The notes under the pieces: generated by a model | Seen by the model: the letters and a program-made list of their open reading frames with translations, nothing else | Databases searched by the model: none | Told to the model about the DNA's origin: nothing | From: DATLGB01 sp963726825 | GTDB lineage: Bacteria; Actinomycetota; Thermoleophilia; Solirubrobacterales; Solirubrobacteraceae | Reading direction: 5' to 3' | Assembly (NCBI GenBank): GCA_963726825.1 | Contig: CAVSDT010000002.1 | Span: 1,860,001-1,924,000, forward strand | DNA length: 64,000 bases | Translations under genes and position numbers: made by a program | Shown here: positions 33,183-40,316 of the stretch, in pieces | Numbering within the stretch: the first letter of the stretch is position 1 | How the letters are laid out: the number at the start of each line of letters is the position of its first letter

Positions 33183-34239
33183 AGGTGGGTGCGATTCCGC
33201 CCGTGGAGTCGCGCACCACGAGCTCCGGCTGGAACACCCGGTGGCGCTCGGCGGGCGGGGCCCCGGTCAGCGCTCCGATCAGCATCTCGGCGGCGAGGCG
33301 GCCCATGGCGTGCGCGGGCTGGCTGATCGTCGTGAGGGGGATCGCGACCTGGCGGGCGAACTCGATGTCGTCGTAGCCGACGATCGCCAGGTCCTCGGGC
33401 ACGCGGATGCCGTGGCGCAGCAGCGTCTGCAGGACGCCGATGGCGATCATGTCGCTGGCCGCGAACAACGCCGTCGGACGCTCGCCGGCCGGCCGGGCGA
33501 CGAGGACGTCGGCCAGCTCGCGGCCGCCGTCCATCGACAAGGCGACGGGCAGGACCTCCAGCGAGGTGTCCCCGCGCAGGGCGCGCCGGGCGCCGGCGAG
33601 GCGCTCGCGGACCTGGGGAACCGCGTCCGGGTCGCCGGCGAAGGCGACCCGCCGGTGGCCCCGGTCCTGCAGGTGGCCGAGCGCCAGCTCGCCGCCGCGC
33701 GCGTCGTCGAGCGTGACGCTCATCGCGCCGGGGCCCGGGTCGTGCGCGTCGAGCATCACCGTCGAGACCCCGGCGCGGCGCAGGGCGCGGAGCCGGTCGG
33801 CCGAGGCGCTGGCGGGCACGACGATCACGCCCTGGACGTGCCGCTGGGCGAACAGGTCGAGGTAGAGCGACTCGCGCTCGGGCCTGCGGCCGCTGTAGGA
33901 GTGCAGCAGCGCCCAGCCCTGCTCGGCCGCCTCCGCCTCGACGCCCTGGGCGATGTCGGCGAAGAACGGGTTCCAGGCGTCCAGCGACAGGAGCCCGAGG
34001 GTGCGCGCCGACCCCGTCCGCAGCGTGCGGGCGGACTCGTTGCGCACGAAGCCCATCCGCTCCGCCGCCGCCAGGACGCGCTCGCGCTTGTCGTCGCGCA
34101 CCCGCTGCGGGTGGTTGAAGACGTTCGAGACCGTGCCGGGCGAGACGCCGGCGGCGGCGGCGACGTCCTTGACGCCGACCCGGCGCACCCCCGGGGGGCG
34201 GTGGCTTGACACCCCGTGATCGGCGGCATACGGTCCCAT
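33181..34239 (-). CDS. LacI-family transcriptional regulator
   Basis: A 352-residue repressor. The helix-turn-helix is VKDVAAAAGVSPGTVSNVFNHP, with the hinge RNESARTLRTGSARTLGLL. The sugar-binding domain contains NPFFADIAQGVEAEAAEQG and ends with IVGYDDIEFARQVAIPLTTISQP. The ATG at 34239 is chosen because a promoter-like pair lies just upstream; GTG at 34212 is an alternative. It diverges from the dehydrogenase operon, and a LacI-type half-palindrome lies in the gap, so it probably represses that operon and itself until a sugar or polyol binds. Confidence 0.9.
   Translation of the reverse strand: MGPYAADHGVSSHRPPGVRRVGVKDVAAAAGVSPGTVSNVFNHPQRVRDDKRERVLAAAERMGFVRNESARTLRTGSARTLGLLSLDAWNPFFADIAQGVEAEAAEQGWALLHSYSGRRPERESLYLDLFAQRHVQGVIVVPASASADRLRALRRAGVSTVMLDAHDPGPGAMSVTLDDARGGELALGHLQDRGHRRVAFAGDPDAVPQVRERLAGARRALRGDTSLEVLPVALSMDGGRELADVLVARPAGERPTALFAASDMIAIGVLQTLLRHGIRVPEDLAIVGYDDIEFARQVAIPLTTISQPAHAMGRLAAEMLIGALTGAPPAERHRVFQPELVVRDSTGGIAPT
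34206..34234 (+). promoter_or_regulatory. Strong promoter of the dehydrogenase-epimerase operon
   Basis: A consensus -35 TTGACA (34206-34211), a 17-base spacer and TACGGT (34229-34234) point toward the dehydrogenase gene at 34291. The predicted start is near 34241. The promoter lies inside or across the 5' end of the divergent LacI gene. Confidence 0.6.
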
Positions 34240-34248
34240 CACCCGCGG

Positions 34249-34277
34249 AGTAAATCGTTTCAAAGCCGCGGAGGCAA
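34249..34277 (-). promoter_or_regulatory. Candidate promoter of the LacI-family gene
   Basis: On the minus strand TTGCCT (34272-34277) and TTTACT (34249-34254) are 17 bases apart. The ATG at 34239 is only 9 bases after the -10 box, suggesting a very short or absent leader. Confidence 0.4.
34251..34262. promoter_or_regulatory. Candidate LacI-family operator
   Basis: TAAATCGTTTCA is an imperfect palindrome centred on CG, close to the LacI-family pattern TGAAACGTTTCA. It lies about 10 bases after the predicted start of the dehydrogenase promoter and overlaps the -10 region of the LacI gene, so one bound repressor could block both. Confidence 0.55.
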
Positions 34278-34290
34278 GAGGAGATCGACC

Positions 34291-35304
34291 ATGGCGAACC
34301 GCGCAGCGGTGATGACGGGCATCGAGGAGCTCTCGATCGAGGAGCGGCCGCTGCCCGACCCCGGGCCGCGGCAGGCGGTGATCCGGATCGAGGCGGTCGG
34401 GGTCTGCGGGTCCGACACCGCGTACTTCAAGCTCGGCCGCATCGGCGACTACGTCGTCGACGGCCCGATCGTGCTCGGCCACGAGGTGGCCGGTGTCGTG
34501 GAGGCCGTCGGCTCCGACGTCACGAACGTGTCGGCCGGCGACCGGGTCGCGATCGAGCCGGGGGTCCCCTGCCGCGACTGCCACCAGTGCTTCGTCGGCC
34601 GCTACCACCTGTGCCCGGACCTCGAGTTCCTCGCCACCCCGCCCTACGACGGCGCGTTCCTCGAGCACCTGGTGATCGACAGCCGCAACTGCTTCCCGCT
34701 CCCCGACTCGATGACCTTCGAGGAGGGCGCGCTGATCGAGCCGCTGTCCGTCGGCCTCTGGGCCGCCCAGCGGGCGCACCTGCAGGCCGGCGACGACGTC
34801 CTCGTGACCGGCGCGGGCCCGATCGGCATCGTCTCCGGGCTCGCCGCCCGCGCGCTGGGCGCCCGCGACGTCGTGCTCACCGACGTCGACCCGTTCCGCC
34901 TGGACCTCGCACAGCGGATGGGCTTCGAGACCGAGCGCGGTGACGCGCCGGCGAAGGACCGCAGCTTCGACGTCCTGCTGGAGTGCTCGGCCGCCAAGGG
35001 CGTCCTCGCGAGCTCCATGTACCGCTTGAACCCCGCGGGGCGCATCTCGCTCGTGGGCATGAGCAAGGAGGAGCTCGTCGGTCTGCCGCTCGCGCAGCTC
35101 AACCCGCTGGAGCTGACGATCGCGATGATCAACCGCTACGCCCACACGTGGCCGACCGCGATCGGGCTCGTCGCCTCCGGCCAGGTGGACCTCAAGCCGA
35201 TGATCACGCACCACTTCCCCCTCACCGAGACGGGCTACGCGCTGGTGCTGGGCCAGCACGTGGACGACTCGATGAAGGCGATCATCCACCCGGCACAGGG
35301 CTGA
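34291..35304 (+). CDS. Zinc-dependent polyol dehydrogenase (sorbitol/xylitol type)
   Basis: A 337-residue medium-chain zinc dehydrogenase. Catalytic zinc ligands are visible at C39, H64 and E65 (GHEVAGVVEAVG). The structural-zinc cysteines are C94, C97, C100 and C108. A Rossmann region follows (VLVTGAGPIGIVSGLAARALG, then DVVLTDVDPFRLD), with an acidic end that favours NAD. Closest families are L-iditol/xylitol dehydrogenases, oxidising polyols to ketoses. It is the first gene of a plus-strand operon, with AGGAG 7 bases before the ATG. The precise polyol is inferred from context only. Confidence 0.9.
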   Translation: MANRAAVMTGIEELSIEERPLPDPGPRQAVIRIEAVGVCGSDTAYFKLGRIGDYVVDGPIVLGHEVAGVVEAVGSDVTNVSAGDRVAIEPGVPCRDCHQCFVGRYHLCPDLEFLATPPYDGAFLEHLVIDSRNCFPLPDSMTFEEGALIEPLSVGLWAAQRAHLQAGDDVLVTGAGPIGIVSGLAARALGARDVVLTDVDPFRLDLAQRMGFETERGDAPAKDRSFDVLLECSAAKGVLASSMYRLNPAGRISLVGMSKEELVGLPLAQLNPLELTIAMINRYAHTWPTAIGLVASGQVDLKPMITHHFPLTETGYALVLGQHVDDSMKAIIHPAQG

Positions 35305-35311
35305 GGCGCAC

Positions 35312-36169
35312 GTGCAGATCGGCTGCCACGGGTCCGTCTGGGTCCCGGAGTTCGACCGTGCCGGCATGGCCACCGCCATGGCCAGGACGCGCGCGGCGGG
35401 CTTCGACCTGATCGAGATCCCCCTGATGGATCCCGACGACCTCGACGTCGCGGCGACGAAGGCCGGCCTCGCCGAGCACGAGCTGCAGGCGACGGCGTCG
35501 CTCGGCCTCAAGCCCGAGTACGACGTCTCGAGCCCCGACGCCGAGGTCTCGGCCCGGGGCGAGGCCCACCTCGGCCGTGCCATCGAGGTGCTCGCGGAGG
35601 TCGGCGGCACCCACCTGTGCGGCGTGATCGCCTGCGCCATGGCCAAGTACCCCGGGCCGCCGACGCCGGCGGGCCGCGCGAACAGCGTCGCGGCCCTCGC
35701 CCGGCTGGCCGACCGGGCGTCGGAGCTCGGGGTCAAGCTCAACGTCGAGATCGTCAACCGCTACGAGTCCAACCTGCTCAACACGGCGCAGCAGGGCCTG
35801 GACTTCCTCGCCGAGGTGGGGTCCGACGACCTCGCGGTGCACCTCGACACCTACCACATGAACATCGAGGAGTCCGACCACCGCACACCGCTCATCGCGG
35901 CCGGTGACCGGCTCGGGTACCTCCACGCCGGCGACAGCCACCGCGGCTACCTCGGGACGGGCACCGTCGACTGGGACGGCTTCTTCGCCGGGGTCGTCGC
36001 GTCGGGCTACGACGGCCCCCTCGTGTTCGAGTCCTTCTCCTCGGCGGTCGTCCACAAGGACTTCTCCACCATGCTCGCGATCTGGCGCACCCTCTGGGAG
36101 GACTCCGACGACCTCGGCTCGAAGGCCAACGCGTTCATCCGCGCGGGGCTCGCGAAGGCGTCGGCATGA
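35312..36169 (+). CDS. Sugar epimerase/isomerase, tagatose 3-epimerase-like TIM barrel
   Basis: A 285-residue AP-endonuclease-2-type TIM barrel. Metal ligands of the D-tagatose/D-psicose 3-epimerase group can be placed at E146 (NVEIVNRYESN), D179 (HLDTYHMNIEE), H205 (YLHAGDSHRGYLGTG) and E240 (PLVFESF). These enzymes interconvert ketoses by C3 epimerisation through a bound divalent metal. It sits between two polyol dehydrogenases, 7 bases after the first and overlapping the second (ATGA). This suits a step that converts one ketose to the form accepted by the kinase. Confidence 0.88.
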   Translation: MQIGCHGSVWVPEFDRAGMATAMARTRAAGFDLIEIPLMDPDDLDVAATKAGLAEHELQATASLGLKPEYDVSSPDAEVSARGEAHLGRAIEVLAEVGGTHLCGVIACAMAKYPGPPTPAGRANSVAALARLADRASELGVKLNVEIVNRYESNLLNTAQQGLDFLAEVGSDDLAVHLDTYHMNIEESDHRTPLIAAGDRLGYLHAGDSHRGYLGTGTVDWDGFFAGVVASGYDGPLVFESFSSAVVHKDFSTMLAIWRTLWEDSDDLGSKANAFIRAGLAKASA

Positions 36170-37197
36170 GGGCCGTCGTCTACGAGGCGCCCAACGCGTT
36201 CGAGGTCCGCGATGTCCCGGATCCCGTCGCCGGCCCGGGCCAGGTCGTGGTGCGGCCGACGATGGTCGGCGTCTGCGGCACCGACCACCACATCCACTGC
36301 GGCGGCTTCTTCTCGCGCTACCCGCTCACCCCGGGGCACGAGATCGCAGGCGAGGTGCTCGCCCTCGGCGACGGCGTCGACCACGTCCGGGTCGGCCAGC
36401 AGGTGGCCGTCGACAACGCGTCGGCGTGCGGGCACTGCCCGGAGTGCGGCCGCGGCGACCCGCTCTTCTGCCGCAACTTCGCCTCGCTCGGCGTCAACGG
36501 CCCGGGCGGGCAGGCCGAGCAGGTGCTGACCCCGGCCGACAAGGTCTTCGCCGCCGACGACCTCCCGCTCGACGTCGCCGTGTTCGCCGAGCCGCTCGCC
36601 TGCGCGGTGCACGGGATGGACGTCCTGGACCTCGCGCCCGGCGCCGACGTCGCGATGATCGGCAGCGGCACCACCGGCATCCTGCTCGCCCAGCTGCTGA
36701 TCCACGGCGGCGCGTCGCGGCTGACGGTCGCGGGCCCGACGCCCTTCAAGCTCGACGTCGCCAAGCGCTTCGGCGTCGACCGCACGGTGCAGGTCGAGCG
36801 CCGCGACGCGCCGGGGACGGCGGCGAAGCTGCTCGCCCTCTCCCCCGGCGGCTACGACGTCGTGATCGACGCCACGGGCGCGAGCGCGGTGGTGCAGGAG
36901 CTCCCGGGCCTCGTCTCAGACGACGGGACGGTGCTCGTCTACGGGATGTGCGACGAGGAGGACCGCGTCGCGTGGTCCCCCTACGAGCTCTTCCGCCGCC
37001 AGCTCACGATCAAGGGCTCCTTCGCCCAGGTCAACTGCTTCGACCGCTCGCTCGCCATGCTGCGCTCCGGCCGCGTCCGCACGGACGGGCTGATCACCCA
37101 CCGCTTCGGCCTGGACGGCTACGGCGCCGCGCTGGACGCCCTCGCCGATCCGACCTGCTTGAAGGCCGTCGTCACTCCGGGATCAGCGACACCTTGA
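36166..37197 (+). CDS. Zinc-dependent alcohol/polyol dehydrogenase (arabinitol-like)
   Basis: A 343-residue medium-chain dehydrogenase with catalytic zinc ligands C37, H58 and E59 and structural-zinc cysteines C88, C91, C94 and C102. The cofactor region VAMIGSGTTGILLAQLLIHGGASRLTVAGPT lacks the usual acidic residue after the second strand, which may favour NADP. It resembles the D-arabinitol/threonine dehydrogenase-like set. It closes the plus-strand operon (ATGA overlap with the epimerase) and its 3' end overlaps the convergent dehydrogenase gene by 26 bases. Confidence 0.88.
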   Translation: MRAVVYEAPNAFEVRDVPDPVAGPGQVVVRPTMVGVCGTDHHIHCGGFFSRYPLTPGHEIAGEVLALGDGVDHVRVGQQVAVDNASACGHCPECGRGDPLFCRNFASLGVNGPGGQAEQVLTPADKVFAADDLPLDVAVFAEPLACAVHGMDVLDLAPGADVAMIGSGTTGILLAQLLIHGGASRLTVAGPTPFKLDVAKRFGVDRTVQVERRDAPGTAAKLLALSPGGYDVVIDATGASAVVQELPGLVSDDGTVLVYGMCDEEDRVAWSPYELFRRQLTIKGSFAQVNCFDRSLAMLRSGRVRTDGLITHRFGLDGYGAALDALADPTCLKAVVTPGSATP

Positions 37198-38248
37198 TCG
37201 AGGCGGTCCCGTCCTCGACGAGGTCGAGGCCCTGCTTGAACTCCGACACCGGGAGCTGATGGGTGCAGATCTCCTCCATCGGCAGCTTGCCGTCCTCCAC
37301 CATCTTGATCGCCGCGGGCCAGCAGTGCGGGCCGAGGTGCGCGCCGAGGACGTCGAGCTCCTTGTCGTCGGAGATGATCGTCCAGTCGACCGTGACCTTG
37401 TCGCGGAAGACGGAGTACTCCACGAACGTGCCGAGCTTGCGCAGCATGTCCAGGCCCTGGCCGACCGCCGACGGGTGGCCGGTGCCCTCGAGGTAGACGT
37501 CGGCGCCGAAGCCCCCGGTGAGGTCGCGGACGACGCCGATGGCGTCCTCCTCCATGATGTTGACCACGACGTCGGCGCCGCACTTGGACGCGAGCTCGAG
37601 CTTGTGGGGGACCGCGTCGAGGGCGACGACGAGCGCCGGGCCCTTCGCCTTGGCCCCGGCGACCATGCCGAGCCCGATCGGCCCGGCCCCCGCGACGACG
37701 ACCACGTCCTCGAACGTGATCCCCGCGCGCTCGACGGCGTGCAGGGCGCAGGACAGCGGCTCGACGAACGCGGCGTGCGCAGCGGGCAGGTCCTTGGAGA
37801 CCTTGTGCACCAGCGCGTCAGCGGGATAGAGCATGTAGCGGGCCATCGCGCCCGGCGTGCGGCGCTTGAAGCCGTAGATGTCGTGCGGCTGGCACATGTG
37901 GTACTGGCCGCGCAGGCAGTAGCGGCACGTCCAGCAGGGGACGATCTGCTCGCTCACGACGCGGTCGCCGACCGCGATGCCCCAGCGCCGCTCCGCCGCC
38001 GCGTCCGTGGCGACGATCTCGCCGACGAACTCGTGGCCCGGGATGACGTTCGTCTCCGCCCAGGCGGGGTGCGTGTCGTCGCCCCAGAACTTCGTGGCGC
38101 CGTGGTAGCACTTCAGGTCGGACGCGCAGATCCCGCATGCCTCCACCTTGACCAGGGCCTCCCCCGGCCCCGGCTCGGGGATGGGCACGTCCTCCATCCG
38201 GTAGTCCTCCGGCCCGTGGCACACGACCGCCGGCATGGTCTCTGGCAC
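37172..38248 (-). CDS. eltD: Erythritol/L-threitol dehydrogenase-like zinc alcohol dehydrogenase
   Basis: A 358-residue medium-chain dehydrogenase. Stretches such as AVVCHGPEDYRMEDV, GICASDLKCYHGATKFWGD, WAETNVIPGHEFVGEIV and DRVVSEQIVPCWTCRYCL are those I recall from EltD, erythritol/L-threitol dehydrogenase of Mycobacterium smegmatis. GQYHMCQPHDIYGFKRRTPG and KELDVLGAHLGPHCWPAAIK fit too. It would oxidise a tetritol to a ketose. The GTG at 38248 has GAGGAG 7 bases upstream. It diverges from a SorC regulator gene. The symbol rests on remembered similarity and should be checked by alignment. Confidence 0.8.
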   Translation of the reverse strand: MPETMPAVVCHGPEDYRMEDVPIPEPGPGEALVKVEACGICASDLKCYHGATKFWGDDTHPAWAETNVIPGHEFVGEIVATDAAAERRWGIAVGDRVVSEQIVPCWTCRYCLRGQYHMCQPHDIYGFKRRTPGAMARYMLYPADALVHKVSKDLPAAHAAFVEPLSCALHAVERAGITFEDVVVVAGAGPIGLGMVAGAKAKGPALVVALDAVPHKLELASKCGADVVVNIMEEDAIGVVRDLTGGFGADVYLEGTGHPSAVGQGLDMLRKLGTFVEYSVFRDKVTVDWTIISDDKELDVLGAHLGPHCWPAAIKMVEDGKLPMEEICTHQLPVSEFKQGLDLVEDGTASIKVSLIPE

Positions 38249-38295
38249 GACTGCTCCTCTCTCGGCGCGCCGCGTGCATCCGCGGCGACGGCCAG

Positions 38296-38324
38296 AGCGT
38301 AGACGCCGCCCGCAACAACGTCCA
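38296..38324 (-). promoter_or_regulatory. Candidate promoter of the threitol-type dehydrogenase gene
   Basis: On the minus strand TGGACG (38319-38324) and TACGCT (38296-38301) are 17 bases apart, placing the start about 40 bases before the GTG. The boxes closely match those of the transporter promoter at 33142-33170. Confidence 0.5.
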
Positions 38325-38336
38325 GAACAATTTTGC
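38312..38336. promoter_or_regulatory. 25-base inverted repeat between eltD-like and SorC genes
   Basis: GCAA (38312-38315) and TTGC (38333-38336) bound a 25-base element containing GTCCAG and CAAT. It covers the -35 box of the dehydrogenase promoter and touches the -35 of the SorC promoter. Its layout parallels the element at 33158-33182. It is a candidate SorC operator. Confidence 0.4.
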
Positions 38337-38361
38337 GCGGAACGCTCCCGTTCGTCATAGT
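38333..38361 (+). promoter_or_regulatory. Candidate promoter of the SorC-family gene (leaderless)
   Basis: TTGCGC (38333-38338), a 17-base spacer and CATAGT (38356-38361) would start transcription within a base or so of the ATG at 38369. The mRNA would then be leaderless, which also supports that start codon. Confidence 0.45.
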
Positions 38362-38368
38362 GGTCGGG

Positions 38369-39328
38369 ATGGCAGTGGCGCCCGACCCGATGACGCGCTT
38401 CAACGACGCGGCCATGCACGCCGCGGCGCGCATGTACTACCTCGACAACGCCACGCAGGGCACCGTCGCGGAGCGCCTGGGCGTCAGCCGCGCGACCGTC
38501 TCGCGCATGCTCGCCGAGGCGCGCCGGCGCGGCATCGTGCGCATCGAGGTCGTCGCGCCCGTCGACCCCGACGTCGCCGAGCTCGCCCGGTCCGTCGAGT
38601 CGGCGCTCGGGCTGGCGCGCGTCGAGCTGTCGGGCCTCCCGCCCGGCGACGCCCCCGGCACCGCGCTGGCGCCCGCCGTGGCGACGCTGCTGCGTGAGGT
38701 CGACCTGCGCCCCGGGGACGGGCTGCTGATCGCGTCCGGGCGCACGCTCTTCGAGGTCGCCCAGGGCGACCTGCCGCCCCTGCCCGGCGTGCGCCTGGCG
38801 CCGATGCTGGGCGGCCAGGACGAGCCGGAGGCCTGGTACGCGACGAACGAGATCATGCGCCAGTTCGCCGCCAAGCTCGAGGGCAGCCCCGTCTTCCTCT
38901 ACGCCCCCGCGCTCCCCGGTCCCGGCCTGCATGCCGTGCTGCGCGAGGAGCTGCCGATCCAGCGGGTGCTGGAGCTGTGGGCGTCGGCGCGCTGCGCCAT
39001 CGTCGGCGTCGGCGCGGCGCCGCTGACGCGCACGTCGATCCCGGCCTTCGTCCCCGTCGAGGCCGCGTCGCTGCGTGACGCGGTCGGTGACGTGATGTCG
39101 CGCTTCTACGACGCCGACGGCACGGAGGTCCCCTGGCCCGGCTCCGATCGGCTGTTCGCCGTCGAGCTGGAGGCGCTGCGGGCGATCCCCGCGTCGATCG
39201 CCGTCGCCGCCGGGGAGGAGAAGGTCGCCGCGATCGTCGCCGGCGCCCGGGCGGGCTACTTCAACCGGCTCGCGACCGACCCTGCGACGGCGCAGCTGCT
39301 CGTCACCGCAGGCCGCGCATCCGGGTGA
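38369..39328 (+). CDS. SorC/DeoR-type sugar-binding transcriptional regulator
   Basis: A 319-residue regulator. The N-terminal helix-turn-helix is AARMYYLDNATQGTVAERLGVSRATVSRMLAEARRRG (given in halves: ARMYYLDNATQGTVAERLG; VSRATVSRMLAEARRRG), followed by IVRIEV as in SorC proteins. The C-terminal sugar-phosphate-binding domain (pfam04198) shows PGDGLLIASGRTLFEVAQG, CAIVGVGAAP and AVAAGEEKVAAIVAGARAGYFN. Such regulators respond to phosphorylated sugars. In M. smegmatis a SorC-type regulator accompanies tetritol genes. It diverges from the eltD-like gene and probably controls it and the transporter. Confidence 0.88.
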   Translation: MAVAPDPMTRFNDAAMHAAARMYYLDNATQGTVAERLGVSRATVSRMLAEARRRGIVRIEVVAPVDPDVAELARSVESALGLARVELSGLPPGDAPGTALAPAVATLLREVDLRPGDGLLIASGRTLFEVAQGDLPPLPGVRLAPMLGGQDEPEAWYATNEIMRQFAAKLEGSPVFLYAPALPGPGLHAVLREELPIQRVLELWASARCAIVGVGAAPLTRTSIPAFVPVEAASLRDAVGDVMSRFYDADGTEVPWPGSDRLFAVELEALRAIPASIAVAAGEEKVAAIVAGARAGYFNRLATDPATAQLLVTAGRASG

Positions 39329-39376
39329 GGACGTCCGGCCGGGCGGCGGGCGTCCGCCGGCGAGGTCGCGGGCGCG

Positions 39377-40276
39377 TCAGGTCCGCGCGGGGGCGGCACC
39401 CGCGGCGACGGCGCCGCCCGGCTGCTTCTGCGGGTCGCGCGGGCCGGGCGTCAGCGCGGCGGCGAGCAGGACCAGCGCGAAGGCTCCGGCGCGGATGATC
39501 GTCCCGCCCGCGGTGTCGGGCATGGGCTCGCCGAAGACGACGGGCCCGGCCGCGATCGAGACGACGTTGGCGGCGGCCGAGGTGATGGCGATCACGGGGA
39601 CGACCGGGCCGATCTGCAGCGAGCGGGCGCTCACGACGAGCCCGGCGAGGCTGAGGACCGTGATCACGATCGCCAGCGGGATCGTCTTCTCGAACTCGAG
39701 CAGGTGGCCCGTGCCGGCCTTGATGCAGATGTCCGAGGCGCCCCACAGCAGCCCGGCCGCGGCGGCCATGACGGGGCCGGCGGACGGCGGCTCGGCGCGG
39801 ACGACGGCGACGCAGCCGACGGCCACGACGGTCAGCAGGCCGGCGTAGAGCGCGAGCTCGGCGACGGCGTAGTCGGAGTGCGACGAGCTCGCCGTGGAGC
39901 CCATGGTCGCGGCCAGCAGCGCGAGCCCGACGGCGGTGAGGCCGACGCCGATCCACTCGCGCCGGTGGATCTCGAAGCCGAACAGCGTGTTGGCCACGAC
40001 CGTGAGCAGCGCGAGGCCGCCGGCGATCGTCGCCTGCACCAGCGAGATCGGCGCGAGGCCGAGCGCGGCGGCGTGGAAGACCCACCCGGCCATCGCCACG
40101 AGGATGCCGAGCGTCCACCACTTGTTGGCGAACAGGTTCTTGGTCGAGCGCCAGGGGTGGCGCCAGTCGACGGGAGGCGCATCGGCGGCGCCGCGCTGCT
40201 TGTAGAGGAAGCCGAGGATGGCCACCACCGAGCAGATGAGGGCGAGGACCAGCCCGAGGGCGACGGTGGCGGACAA
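39377..40276 (-). CDS. EamA/DMT-superfamily membrane protein
   Basis: A 299-residue membrane protein with about nine or ten hydrophobic spans in two repeats. The first repeat has GWVFHAAALGLAPISLVQATIAGGLAL and the second ends IGPVVPVIAITSAAANVVSIAAGPVVFGE, typical of drug/metabolite-transporter and NIPA-like folds. A Pro/Gly/Ala tail follows. The start is a TTG at 40276. It is separate from the polyol locus by strand and by a 48-base gap. Substrate unknown; export of a small metabolite or Mg transport are the family possibilities. Confidence 0.8.
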   Translation of the reverse strand: MSATVALGLVLALICSVVAILGFLYKQRGAADAPPVDWRHPWRSTKNLFANKWWTLGILVAMAGWVFHAAALGLAPISLVQATIAGGLALLTVVANTLFGFEIHRREWIGVGLTAVGLALLAATMGSTASSSHSDYAVAELALYAGLLTVVAVGCVAVVRAEPPSAGPVMAAAAGLLWGASDICIKAGTGHLLEFEKTIPLAIVITVLSLAGLVVSARSLQIGPVVPVIAITSAAANVVSIAAGPVVFGEPMPDTAGGTIIRAGAFALVLLAAALTPGPRDPQKQPGGAVAAGAAPART

Positions 40277-40316
40277 TTCGCTTCCAGCCTAGAGCGGGGT
40301 GCGGCGCCCGCTCAGC

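Noticed and set aside
37172..37197. A frameshift or fusion where two dehydrogenase genes overlap by 26 bases
   Set aside because: Both proteins end at normal family positions and lie on opposite strands; it is a simple convergent overlap.
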